Assembly (NCBI RefSeq): GCF_007474535.1
Contig: NZ_VKNW01000006.1
Coordinates: 208,604 to 272,603 of the forward strand
DNA length: 64,000 nt
Direction: 5' to 3'
Origin: Chryseobacterium echinoideorum
GTDB lineage: Bacteria; Bacteroidota; Bacteroidia; Flavobacteriales; Weeksellaceae
A program made the translations under genes and the position numbers. The notes under the pieces are model-generated. The model did not search any database, was not told the DNA's origin, and saw only the letters and a program-made list of their open reading frames with translations. Within the stretch, counting starts at the first letter, position 1, and every line of letters begins with the position of its first letter. Shown here one piece after another: positions 8,701 through 15,982 of the stretch.

Positions 8701-9817
8701 AATAGATAGTTTTAAATCTATAAAGGTTGAGTTTGAAGATGAGGCAGATAAACATACGCATCATGCTTATTACAAAGGAAAAGATTTAATTATTGAAAGT
8801 ACCCCTACAAGAATTGAACATTTATTTATTAATAAAAATAGTGAAGCGCGTGAAAATAATAATGAAGAATTACTGAAAAATCTTAATTTAGCAAAGTCTT
8901 ATTATTACAGAGTTCTTAAACCAAAAGAAGAAGCTTTAAGAGAAGCTGATTTAGAAGATACTGAAAATAGTAGGGCTTCAATATCAAGGCAGAAAAAAGC
9001 AAAAAGATTTGATAATAATAGAGATTTAAAAGTCGATTTAGAAAAAGAGTTAAGACATTTCTCTCAAAAATATTTGAAAAAACTATTTAATATTGAAAAT
9101 AATGAATATCCGTTGCCTAGATTGCCTATTATGTCTGATAATGTAAAAGCGCATAGTTTTGTAGCTGATTATTTGAATGATCAAGTTCTTGATGGATCTG
9201 AAGCAAGTAAACATAAAGGAAATTTAGAAGGATGGCCAGAATTGGCTGGTCAGAGACTAAGAGATCGATCAAAATGGGTTAGAATGCACTTGCTACCTCA
9301 TCAATTAGGCGGTAATGCAGTAGATTCAAACTTAACACCTGCTTTAGGAAGTATTAATGTGTCGTTTTCTCAAAATTTGGAACGTGCTGCAATTGATTTG
9401 GCTAAAAAAGCTCCTATAGAAGAAAGGAAGGTAATATGGTACAAGTTTAATATTGAATATTATAACGGAAAAGTTTTCCCTAAATTTTTATTTGCAAGTT
9501 ATGGAACCTATTCTAAAGCTGGAAAAGATTGGAAACGAAACAGTCCTATTAAAGAATTTCATATAAGTCCGGATTATCCAGAGATGGATTTCCAACCTTT
9601 TGATATGAAAGCGAATAATTGGGATACGAAAGAAATGTCAGCAGCGTTAGGCATGAATCAAAAATTTGTTAATGTTTTAAAACAAAATGGAGGATATAAC
9701 AATATTAGAGATTTAGAGATTAAATTAGGAACTAAAATAGACTTGAATACTAGTCTAAATCAAGAAAACTTAGCGATATTAAATAGAGCTGAAATTAATA
9801 ATTTAATAATATTTTAA
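5744..9817 (+). CDS. Large eCIS-type polymorphic effector with nuclease-like C-terminus
   Basis: This is a 1357-residue protein without a signal peptide. Residues 1-420 are polar, probably disordered and coiled coil. Residues 420-700 are long helices. Residues about 680-970 are the hydrophobic core module known from eCIS-associated DUF4157 toxins, with FDLKGI-type, LGLTWTNIR, GLWEHVKDQFADIK, AGIKWVMGLLTPAGAF and IPVVIGFLASLAGLGG blocks; the DUF4157 His-Glu motif itself is not visible. The variable end has RMHLLPHQLGGNAVDSNL, with His1182, His1186 and Asn1196. This resembles the His-based motif of DNA/RNA non-specific endonucleases, with RMHL in place of DRGH. The gene 10 bp downstream is a candidate immunity gene. 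Likely a particle cargo that degrades nucleic acid; activity is inference. Confidence 0.7.
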   Translation: MKAANTVEKDNKAHQSQGKRQKPQESVVIPLPEREVMDASIQKQEAHHRNVVNSEGNKISQNGRVVPVHGSQTIYDQGSELMSGKHQESLAQTGDINHPDTKGMEKGYITTLNINQARDYNDLKYGTYLPKTVQEQAIMTQSAKDNSETIVPGIAESVDSVEIQAVQGSVAASDMSAEFVLSGEQEDAVRTTPTSPKSDPNFNQTVGLVKNTAKAKRVHNTKEKAEIHAKAAAAVPDGERKSRARGQQVEQLDQQKSGSFTAFGFKAKLKERIKNINLPEKQGDADNFEKRNNINNVNENIKKDVVTSKNSVTGSIQAVAKKEPNEAEIAQRKSTALPDPKIGSKVNIKATDAMPPKRGDSELSEPIAKSYKAVEQQFAKNNITDEQLANSNEPDFIDALNAKKAAKENAENAPKEFKNAENKKLEASKQAAQGKTNSTMEGMHHSRKELLDSVTNKQHKAGKEDTAKHKDVVGKLNTIYEETKKSVGEQLNDLETKVTQLFDAGAKKAKSAFEKEVTQKLEDYKAKRYGKWYSVNKYSERWEDFRNGKLPDEVDKFYKKGKENFITAMDGVIGQIAELVTTRLNKAKASITSGRQKVVSFIKNLPADVKKAIKGDIDSIQGQFKELESSISDKESSLIDTLTTKYNNALKEVDELIVDIKKRNLGFLSTLEEKTVGVWKTIQEIKKTLTELLSGAVSAIMAIVADPIGFLSKLIDGVSQGFINFGTNIWTHLKTGFFGWLTGAMKNISFTMPEDVFSLKGIFSISTQMLGLTWTNIRSIGASVVGERAMKVLEGGFDMVMIVQRDGFAGLWEHVKDQFADIKNTVMDTIIDIIKTQAVQAGIKWVMGLLTPAGAFIKAAMAIIDIVKFFIQKASQIMELIKAFTDGVKAIASGNVGAVAKAIENALGKAIPVVIGFLASLAGLGGITDKVVSVVRKISKRIENAIVRFWNFVKVKAKGLLGRKDIKKKGKSDSKGVENDNVDNGKIDSFKSIKVEFEDEADKHTHHAYYKGKDLIIESTPTRIEHLFINKNSEARENNNEELLKNLNLAKSYYYRVLKPKEEALREADLEDTENSRASISRQKKAKRFDNNRDLKVDLEKELRHFSQKYLKKLFNIENNEYPLPRLPIMSDNVKAHSFVADYLNDQVLDGSEASKHKGNLEGWPELAGQRLRDRSKWVRMHLLPHQLGGNAVDSNLTPALGSINVSFSQNLERAAIDLAKKAPIEERKVIWYKFNIEYYNGKVFPKFLFASYGTYSKAGKDWKRNSPIKEFHISPDYPEMDFQPFDMKANNWDTKEMSAALGMNQKFVNVLKQNGGYNNIRDLEIKLGTKIDLNTSLNQENLAILNRAEINNLIIF

Positions 9818-9827
9818 TATAAAACCA

Positions 9828-10508
9828 ATGGAATTCAAAATCACCGAAGAATTTAAAAACTTAGAGAACATTCTCAAATCAAATTATTTTGAAGATATAT
9901 CAATCAAATCTAATATTTTAGAAACTGATGAAGAAGAGGCTAGTTTTGTGATTAATAAATTTACTAAATTAGGTTACGATCAGGTAGCTAATAGATATTT
10001 GGATATTCTAAATATAGATAAATATTATTTTCATGCTTGGTTTCAAGTAGATGACTTTGCTTCTCAAATAGAATTTAACATTGAAAAACTGTATTCACGA
10101 TTATCTCTGCTAGATTTTGATGAAAAACTTTGGTTTAAAGGTCAAACACCTGAAGAGATATCTCTGTGGAAGACATTCCGTATTTTAGATACTCGTCCGG
10201 AGATTGGTGATGGTAAATTGACCGTTTTCAGTATTCAGAATGGGATAGCCCCACCTAATGAGCCGGCTATTTATTATATTAATAGAGCCTTAGCTTATAA
10301 AACCAATCTCACTTTTAATGGATATTATGAAGCTGTTTTAGATATGCTGGGTATAGCCGATTGGCAATATCTTTTTACTGAAGTTTCATTAGAAGATTTA
10401 AAAGCGGATGGTATCTATAAAAATTTAAAAGAATCATTGGAAGCTCTGCAAAAAGCTTTTCCGGATAAAGACTACAGTCATTATTTTAAACTTTTAGAAG
10501 AAAGATAA
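9828..10508 (+). CDS. Candidate immunity protein of the effector
   Basis: This 226-residue, acidic, cytosolic protein starts 10 bp after the effector stop and is followed by a clear terminator, so the two form one transcript. The sequence is helical with many aromatic residues (YYFHAWFQVDDFASQIEF) and matches no family I can name with confidence. Size, acidity and position are those of immunity proteins of polymorphic toxins, which bind the C-terminal toxin domain. An immunity gene would mean that the effector endangers the producer or its kin, that is, an antibacterial role; many eCIS effectors aimed at eukaryotes lack one. The role is inferred from context. Confidence 0.5.
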   Translation: MEFKITEEFKNLENILKSNYFEDISIKSNILETDEEEASFVINKFTKLGYDQVANRYLDILNIDKYYFHAWFQVDDFASQIEFNIEKLYSRLSLLDFDEKLWFKGQTPEEISLWKTFRILDTRPEIGDGKLTVFSIQNGIAPPNEPAIYYINRALAYKTNLTFNGYYEAVLDMLGIADWQYLFTEVSLEDLKADGIYKNLKESLEALQKAFPDKDYSHYFKLLEER

Positions 10509-10536
10509 ATAAGCATTTAGATATTAATTATAAAAG

Positions 10537-10569
10537 CGAAGTTTCTATTTTCAGAAGCTTCGTTTTTTT
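10537..10569 (+). terminator. Intrinsic terminator after the immunity gene
   Basis: A 9-bp stem (CGAAGTTTC / GAAGCTTCG, one G-T pair) with an 8-nt loop is followed by seven T residues. It ends the effector-immunity transcript. Confidence 0.8.
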
Positions 10570-10615
10570 GTATTCAAAAAAATGAAATTATTATTTTTGA
10601 TTAAATATAAACCTT

Positions 10616-10643
10616 GCTGCCGCACGAATCCTTTCGTGTGGCA
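10616..10643. repeat. REP-like hairpin, left copy
   Basis: An 11-bp stem (TGCCGCACGAA / TTCGTGTGGCA) with a 4-nt loop. Its outer sequence GCTGCCGCACGA reappears reverse-complemented in the right copy at 10821-10844, making the pair an inverted repeat about 180 bp apart. Confidence 0.55.
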
Positions 10644-10820
10644 TTTTTATTTCTCAGACTTTCTTAAAAGCTTTTATCTTTATGAAAACATAATTGATGA
10701 GTTGTAATTACAAGTTCTACAATCCTGAAAGATTATATTTCATAAGTTTTAGATTGGGTGTAAGTTTTAAAGAGCTTTAATTATATTTTTGTTTTTAGAA
10801 TGTTTGATTTATAATAGTAA

Positions 10821-10844
10821 CCACACGATGCAATCGTGCGGCAG
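10821..10844. repeat. REP-like hairpin, right copy
   Basis: A 9-bp stem (CCACACGAT / ATCGTGCGG) with a 3-nt loop, followed by CAGC. It is close to the reverse complement of the hairpin at 10616. GC-rich palindromes in so AT-rich a region suggest a mobile REP or MITE-like element. Confidence 0.55.
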
Positions 10845-10879
10845 CGGGGTAGTAACAAATTATTATATTAAAGATAATT

Positions 10880-11626
10880 ATGATAGATATTTGGAAAAAA
10901 TTTGGAGATAGAAAGAATAGTTTATCTACAGAAATTTATGACTCTGGTTATTTAACTTCTTCAGGCGCAGTAGATAAACCAAATGATGCTATGCCGAATA
11001 AAGAATTAGAAGCAATATTAATGGAAAAAGGGTTGATTTTTCCCAAAAGTTTAATAGATTTTTATAGTCAAGCTGGTATGCTTTCCTTAATTTGGAAAAT
11101 CGTTGATGAAAGTTTTCAAAATGGCAAAGAACGAGAAGCGCTATTCAAAGAGGATCCGTGGATAAAAAAAGAATATTTAGATAATGGTTACAGTTGGGAA
11201 GCAGTAAAAATATTGTTGAGTGGTAATTTAAATATTTCTGAGCTAAAAAACATTGTTGATATTGAGGATGTCAAAGCTACCGGTATGTATAATGCAGCAA
11301 TAAGTGTAGGTCTAAAGGGAGGAGATTTACGACCAATAGATTTCAATGAATATGCTGTTGCTTGTATGAAAGTAGAAGACGGTAAGTTAATAGACAATAT
11401 GTATTTATATACAGGTTTCGGAGGCTTTCCGGAAGCATTGCACGACATGAAAGTTAATTTTGAGCAATACTTGGAATTAGCCTATAAAGCAAAATGTTTT
11501 AATTATTGGAATTTAACTTACTGTTTAAAAGAAAAATCACCGAGTTACGAACTTATGAAACGATTTTTTTCTGTGATCTTTCCTCATTTAAAACCGGATT
11601 TGGAAGAATTTGGAATAGTATATTAA
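10880..11626 (+). CDS. SUKH/SMI1-KNR4-like immunity protein (orphan)
   Basis: This is a 248-residue cytosolic protein. The FPKSLIDFYSQAGM segment near residue 54 and the C-terminal half, with a beta strand pair and NFEQYLELAYKAK near residue 190, resemble the SUKH fold (SMI1/KNR4), the commonest immunity fold against polymorphic nuclease toxins. It has no intact toxin beside it: upstream are the first immunity gene and a hairpin pair, downstream a terminator and a fragment of an effector core. It is best read as an immunity gene left over from a replaced toxin, still able to protect against kin that carry it. The fold call is moderate; the partner is unknown. Confidence 0.5.
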   Translation: MIDIWKKFGDRKNSLSTEIYDSGYLTSSGAVDKPNDAMPNKELEAILMEKGLIFPKSLIDFYSQAGMLSLIWKIVDESFQNGKEREALFKEDPWIKKEYLDNGYSWEAVKILLSGNLNISELKNIVDIEDVKATGMYNAAISVGLKGGDLRPIDFNEYAVACMKVEDGKLIDNMYLYTGFGGFPEALHDMKVNFEQYLELAYKAKCFNYWNLTYCLKEKSPSYELMKRFFSVIFPHLKPDLEEFGIVY

Positions 11627-11640
11627 TATTTTAGAATAAT

Positions 11641-11684
11641 CAAATAAAAAGCGGAATCTTAAAAGGGTTTTCGCTTTTTATTTG
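11641..11684 (+). terminator. Terminator after the SUKH-like gene
   Basis: A perfect 13-bp stem (CAAATAAAAAGCG / CGCTTTTTATTTG) with an 18-nt loop. The T-rich 3' arm serves as the run. It separates the immunity gene from the effector remnant. Confidence 0.7.
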
Positions 11685-12026
11685 AATGAAAATATCATTT
11701 TCAAAATAGTGCAAATCGTTCGTAAAGGAGGCGTTGTCGGACTTTGGGAACATCTGAAAGATCAATTTGCTGATCTGAAAGCTACGGTGATGGATACCAT
11801 TATGGAGATCATTCAAAAGCAGGTTATTCAGGCGGGTATCAAATGGATCATGGGCTTGCTCACTCCGGTTGGTGCTTTTGTAAAAGCGGCAATGGCAATT
11901 ATCGATGTGGTGAAATTCTTCATTCAGCGTGCTGCGCAAATCATGGAGCTGATAAAAGCATTTACCGACAGTGTTGCAGCTATCGCCAGTGGAAAAGTTG
12001 GCGCAGTAGCCAAATCAAAAAATTAA
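11685..12026 (+). pseudogene. Truncated duplicate of the effector core module
   Basis: From about position 11701 the frame encodes a stretch that matches effector residues roughly 805-901 almost residue for residue, including GLWEHLKDQFADLKATVMDT and AGIKWIMGLLTPVGAFVKAA. It has no N-terminal effector region before it and stops after GAVAK, where the intact protein continues into the IPVVIGFLASL segment. No toxin domain remains. The substitutions are mostly conservative, so it came from a related but different effector rather than from a very recent copy. Lying right after an orphan immunity gene, it looks like debris of cassette exchange. Whether any protein is made is unknown. Confidence 0.75.
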
Positions 12027-12057
12027 ATATTAAAAATGACTATCTGCTAAATCTTAA

Positions 12058-12609
12058 TTAATTTTTTGCATTAGTATAAAATGAATAATAATAAAAGATA
12101 GGATACTTTTCAAAAGTTTCTGATTTGCCCATCGTATATGCATCACTTTCATACATTTTTGAAAAATCCAGAATAAGAGATTTTTTTTCCGGGAAATTGC
12201 AGATAATTTTTATTAAACTGGTGGCTGCAGTTTCCGTTTCATAAGTAAATAAAAGCTGCTTACCGTCCGGACTATAGATTTTCTTATGATAGATTCTGGC
12301 TTTTAGCTTTGGGTCAACTCCCGTATCATTAGATTTTGCCTTGTACATCAATGTTTCTTTGCCGTTTTTTATGATGTATACATTTGCATTTTTATAACTT
12401 TCATCATACTTGAAGACAACGATTTCGTTAATTTTAGAAATCATCGTATTGAATTTTTCATCATTAGGTATCACTTGCGTTTCAGTGTTTGCAGGCATTT
12501 CTATGGGTCCTGATTTGGACGATGCTGCCGGTTTCTTTTTTTGTGCATTTACAGTAGTTCCGAAGAATACCAATACGATAACAATTGAAATAAATTTGAA
12601 AATTTTCAT
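12058..12609 (-). CDS. Secreted protein of unknown function
   Basis: This 183-residue protein has a clear signal peptide (residues 1-22, cleavage probably after NAQ), then a Lys/Pro/Ser-rich linker and a mixed alpha/beta domain with VVFKYDESYKNANVYIIKNG and LLFTYETETAATSLIKIIC. I recognise no family. It is convergent with the effector remnant and divergent from the repeat protein at 12758, and it has no link to particle function that I can see. It may be an unrelated gene inserted in the locus. Confidence 0.55.
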   Translation of the reverse strand: MKIFKFISIVIVLVFFGTTVNAQKKKPAASSKSGPIEMPANTETQVIPNDEKFNTMISKINEIVVFKYDESYKNANVYIIKNGKETLMYKAKSNDTGVDPKLKARIYHKKIYSPDGKQLLFTYETETAATSLIKIICNFPEKKSLILDFSKMYESDAYTMGKSETFEKYPIFYYYSFYTNAKN

Positions 12610-12757
12610 GGATTTTTTTGCAATGTTATGTAAATTATTTTGAATTTTCTACTTCTTATTAAAATTTAATCATCATTGTATGATATAAAAATTCAAAATT
12701 ATAATGAAAATTGATACGATATGTGTAATATTTCATATATTTAATTAAATTAAAATC

Positions 12758-13168
12758 ATGAAAAAAATCCTATTTATTTTTTCAATTTTCTTCAGTTTTT
12801 ATCTTGCCAATGCGCAAACCATAGAATCGGGAAGCCATGGCACGAAAGGTTATATAAAAAGTGACGGCACCATAGAAAACAGGAGTCATGTTACAGCAGG
12901 TTACATCAAGAGCGATGGTACTATTGAAAACAAAAGTCATTATACAATTGGCTACATCAAAAGTGACGGAACTATAGAAAACAGAAATCATACGACGGTA
13001 GGCTATGTTAAAAAAGACGGAACAGTAGAAAACAGCAGCCACGTAACTATCGGCTATATTAAAGATGATGGAACGGTAGAAAACAGCAGTCACAATACCA
13101 TTGGTTACGCAAGAGGAATCAGAAAAGAATGGGCAGCTGTAGTATATTTCTTTTTTAAAGAGGATTAG
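12758..13168 (+). CDS. Secreted beta-repeat protein with 17-residue repeats
   Basis: The 136-residue product has a signal peptide ending near residue 19 (ANAQ). The body is six consecutive units of 17 residues of the form G-Y-I-K-S-D-G-T-I-E-N-R-S-H-x-T-x, followed by a short aromatic tail (VVYFFFKED). Such units make one beta hairpin each and would close into a small ring; the family resembles the five-fold beta-flower proteins known from Bacteroidetes. Repeat units are well conserved at the protein level and vary at the DNA level, so the array is maintained by selection. The function is unknown. A strong terminator follows. Confidence 0.6.
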   Translation: MKKILFIFSIFFSFYLANAQTIESGSHGTKGYIKSDGTIENRSHVTAGYIKSDGTIENKSHYTIGYIKSDGTIENRNHTTVGYVKKDGTVENSSHVTIGYIKDDGTVENSSHNTIGYARGIRKEWAAVVYFFFKED

Positions 13169-13197
13169 TTCTTAAATAAATTTCTATAACGATAAGA

Positions 13198-13234
13198 AAA
13201 TTCCGCAAAGTAGAATACTTTGCGGAATTTTTAT
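13198..13234 (+). terminator. Terminator after the beta-repeat gene
   Basis: A perfect 14-bp stem (AAATTCCGCAAAGT / ACTTTGCGGAATTT) with a 5-nt loop is followed by more T residues. Confidence 0.85.
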
Positions 13235-13354
13235 GAAATATGACTTGTAGTTCGGAAAATTATTTTCAAAATCTATCTGGTTGATCATTAAATATAGAAC
13301 TGTTATAGTCTAAATGTTCCTTAAAAAAATCACTCTCAGACAATTAAAAAACAG

Positions 13355-13425
13355 TTACTGCAACTACAGTTTAAACGTATCCAAAAACTTTCAAATCAAC
13401 GACAAAATGATGAGTTTTGTACACA
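13355..13425 (+). repeat. Dispersed ~70-bp repeat, copy 2
   Basis: TTACTGCAACTACAG, then CCAAAAACTTTCAAATCAAC, then GATGAGTTTTGTAC. It shares its first 15 bases exactly with copy 3 and its middle CAAAAAC-TTCAAATCAA block with copy 4 at 19515. Confidence 0.55.
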
Positions 13426-13467
13426 GAAAAGCAAGCAGTAATAATTACATTTTCCGAAAATTTAGAC

Positions 13468-13540
13468 TTACTGCAACTACAGGACAGACTCCTCTAAAAA
13501 TTTTCAGATAACCAAAAAAAGAGGGAGTTTTGTACTCTGA
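13468..13540 (+). repeat. Dispersed ~70-bp repeat, copy 3
   Basis: TTACTGCAACTACAG is identical to copy 2 at the start, and GAGTTTTGTAC is identical at the end, with the middle diverged. It ends 135 bp before the first fibre gene. Confidence 0.55.
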
Positions 13541-13675
13541 AAAATAAGCAGAAAAGTAACTGCAAATTCTGAATATAGAATCCTGACAATTTTTATTGAG
13601 AAAAAGCCTCGTTTTAAAATTAATAATAAGTTACCAATAATAAATTACTAACAAGAATACAGAAGCATTTAAATT

Positions 13676-14554
13676 ATGGAAGAAAATAAAGTAACCTCAA
13701 GAGAGGAATTAAAAAGTTATTTTGAAGCAGGAGATTATCCTACTCAAGGTCAGTTTGGAAAATTGATAGACTCTTTAAGACATAAAGAAGATATATTGAC
13801 CAATAAGGAAGCAGCAATCCTTGCCAATACTTTGGTAGATATAGAAAATGGATATATCCAGTATTACACAACCAATGTCGAAAATCAAAAATTTTCGCTT
13901 GTTGTAAATCAGCAGGACGAAGAAGATCAATTGATTGAAATAGGTGAAACTAGCGGTGGTTCTTTAAGAAAATATTTCTTTGGTAATGCACCTTATACCA
14001 TTAAAGCAAAAAAGTTTCCCGCAGAAGGGTTAAAAGAATATGAATACTATCTTTTACAATATCAGATAGATCCCAGTTATTATGTGTATAAATTATTTGG
14101 AAATAATCTGCCAACCATAGAAGAAGGGTTTGAGTTAGGAACACTAAAAGGGAAAGGATTTTACTTTCAATTGCAAAGGAATAATATAGGACAAAAGGTG
14201 AGTATAGTAAATACCAAAATCAATTTTGAAAATAATACTGATGCAACTGTTTTATACAGAGCTGAGGCAGGTAATTGGAGTGATAGATATAAATCTGAAG
14301 ACAGTATTACAGATCATTATGATGCATGGGATTATTTGTCATTCCGCTATAATGCAGATCTTCGAGGAATAGACAAATCAATAGAATGTAATGCTTATAA
14401 TGCAGATAACGGGGAATTATTAACAACCGGTTACCTATATGCAGAGCAAAATAACGAAAACATTTGGAGCGGGCAAATCTCAGGAGTGAGAAATATAAGA
14501 ATAGAATGTAATTATACATCTTTGCCACCCCAAGAAACAGGTTTACCTTCATAG
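13676..14554 (+). CDS. Fibre-like protein 1 with shared N-terminal anchor motif
   Basis: This is a 292-residue protein without a signal peptide. Residues 7-34 carry the motif TSREELKSYFEAGDYPTQGQ-F-x-x-L-I-D-S. The same pattern opens the next two fibre-like proteins and, as I recall, many Bacteroidota phage and tail-like fibre proteins, where it probably attaches the fibre to the baseplate. The remainder is beta-rich with many Tyr, Asn and Asp residues and is unrelated to the neighbours, as expected of a receptor-binding tip. It is first in a run of three such genes. The anchor reading is inference from the pattern of conserved head and variable body. Confidence 0.55.
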   Translation: MEENKVTSREELKSYFEAGDYPTQGQFGKLIDSLRHKEDILTNKEAAILANTLVDIENGYIQYYTTNVENQKFSLVVNQQDEEDQLIEIGETSGGSLRKYFFGNAPYTIKAKKFPAEGLKEYEYYLLQYQIDPSYYVYKLFGNNLPTIEEGFELGTLKGKGFYFQLQRNNIGQKVSIVNTKINFENNTDATVLYRAEAGNWSDRYKSEDSITDHYDAWDYLSFRYNADLRGIDKSIECNAYNADNGELLTTGYLYAEQNNENIWSGQISGVRNIRIECNYTSLPPQETGLPS

Positions 14555-14630
14555 CTAAGATGAATGAAAAAGAGTTAAGAACTTACTATTGATAATCAGA
14601 GCTAAAAGTTTCTGATAGACTATAACTAAT

Positions 14631-15371
14631 ATGCAAGAAATGAACAAACTAACTACAAGAGAGCAGCTAAAATCCTATTTTGAAACAGGAGATTTTCCCA
14701 CTGAAAATGAGTTTGCGGAATTGATAAACAGTTATGCCCACTTAAATGAGTTTAATTTTGGATTATCAATAAGATCATCAGGCAATACTTCATCCAGATA
14801 TTATGATTTTTATAAAGCAGATGATATCATGAATTCTGGCGCCGGTCATAAAATTGTAGAAAGTTCACCAGAAAATATAGCGGCAAAAATAGAAGGGTAC
14901 TCACACGTTCTGAGCAGAATCGTATGTTATAAAAGCTTAGATATAAAACTGATCGGGGAAATAGATATAGAAAAGCATCAGCCCAAAATTATCATAGAAC
15001 GATATAAGCAGAGAAAAAGAATGCCCAATGGCAATACCAAACCTGCCGGATTCTATCAGGAAAAAATGTCTGATGCTGAACTTTGGAACAGAAAATCAGA
15101 ATATCTAATAAAATCAAATGAAACTGTCATTGATATAGAACCTATACATTATTTCAGGCCTGCTGCAAATTTTAAAGAATTTTTGCCTTCAGGAAGCATC
15201 AATAGACCTGGTTCTTTTAAATATACGAAATACAGAAAGCCCTTCACGGTTATACAGGCAACATTAGAAATAAATATTAACGGAACTGCGTACCGATCTC
15301 GTCCTGTAGGAATAAAAATTATATTGGGATCTTCCGGTGAATATGATGCAGTAAACTTTGTTTTTAACTAA
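14631..15371 (+). CDS. Fibre-like protein 2 with shared N-terminal anchor motif
   Basis: The 246-residue product opens with TTREQLKSYFETGDFPTENE-F-A-E-L-I-N-S, nearly the same as in fibre-like protein 1. The body (residues 45-246) shares nothing visible with the other two. It contains a basic stretch (RYKQRKRMPNG) and C-terminal strands. The second Met, at 14640, is an equally good start and gives better agreement with the paralogues. It begins 76 bp after the first fibre gene on the same strand. Different bodies on one head suggest different receptors or successive parts of one fibre. Confidence 0.5.
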   Translation: MQEMNKLTTREQLKSYFETGDFPTENEFAELINSYAHLNEFNFGLSIRSSGNTSSRYYDFYKADDIMNSGAGHKIVESSPENIAAKIEGYSHVLSRIVCYKSLDIKLIGEIDIEKHQPKIIIERYKQRKRMPNGNTKPAGFYQEKMSDAELWNRKSEYLIKSNETVIDIEPIHYFRPAANFKEFLPSGSINRPGSFKYTKYRKPFTVIQATLEININGTAYRSRPVGIKIILGSSGEYDAVNFVFN

Positions 15372-15982
15372 AAACATCATATATCTTAATTCTTATTTTT
15401 TTCACTTGCAAACTAGGGATAGAATTTTACAGTTTTATTTTATTCATCCGGTCATTATTTTCTAAATAGGATACTCTTTCAATGAGCAATCCTTCTTTCA
15501 ATTGACTTTATTCGCTCCAAAAAAATTAATAGTATTTTTAATCAATAAGCTGTTGACCTTTAAATTGATAACTCAAAACTATTTTCAATAGGATTAAAAA
15601 CGGACAATCATAAAAACTAACTCCAAGAAAACTTTTTATATATGAAATACAGATTTTATTTTTTAATTATAATCTTCATTCAAGCGGGCAGCTATTAGCC
15701 GGAAAAACCTTGCTTTTTTGAACCATTCAAAAATAGTGTAGGATTTTCTTTTGAGAGAAACTCTGGTAAATACTCCTCACAATTTATCAAGAGATTCTCC
15801 TTTTGTGAGCAGCCTTTGGTAAGATTTTTTAAAAGTAAATTGATAATTATTTCTAAAAGTTTCTGTAACCAATCAAGCAGTTACATTCCGTAGAATTGGC
15901 AAATCAAGTCAGAAGTCTAATCTTCAAAAATCTCTCAATTTCAATCAATCTTCAATTCATAAAAACACAATTTTTAAACACT
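15372..15982. other. Gap between fibre genes with a possible broken gene
   Basis: No intact gene. The stretch is AT-rich and holds one interrupted frame at 15642-15893. No promoter is obvious before the third fibre gene. Confidence 0.45.
15642..15893 (+). pseudogene. Possible broken small secreted-protein gene
   Basis: ATG 15642 opens MKYRFYFLIIIFIQAGSY, which looks like a signal peptide, then meets TAG at 15696-15698. The same frame stays open for another 64 codons to TAG 15891-15893 and encodes a Phe/Ser/Lys-rich stretch. One point stop in a signal-peptide gene is a reasonable reading, but an open run of this length also arises by chance in AT-rich DNA. Confidence 0.25.

Larger units (their letters stand above)
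10509..10879. other. Non-coding gap with a pair of mirrored hairpins
   Basis: No gene is seen. After the terminator, two hairpins with nearly reverse-complementary sequence bound an AT-rich stretch of about 180 bp. The SUKH-like gene starts after the second hairpin. Confidence 0.5.
13169..13675. other. Gap before the first fibre gene, with two repeat copies
   Basis: No convincing gene. A terminator lies at 13198. Two copies of a repeat of about 70 bp begin at 13355 and 13468, 113 bp apart. A 65-codon frame from TTG-type start 13314 spans both copies, has no homology I can see, and is not called. Confidence 0.5.

Noticed and set aside
11843..12061. 72-codon frame overlapping the effector remnant
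   Set aside because: Out of frame with the clear homology to the effector core.
13314..13511. 65-codon plus-strand frame before the first fibre gene
   Set aside because: It spans two copies of the 70-bp repeat, lacks a good start and has no protein-like pattern; the frame is a by-product of the repeat.
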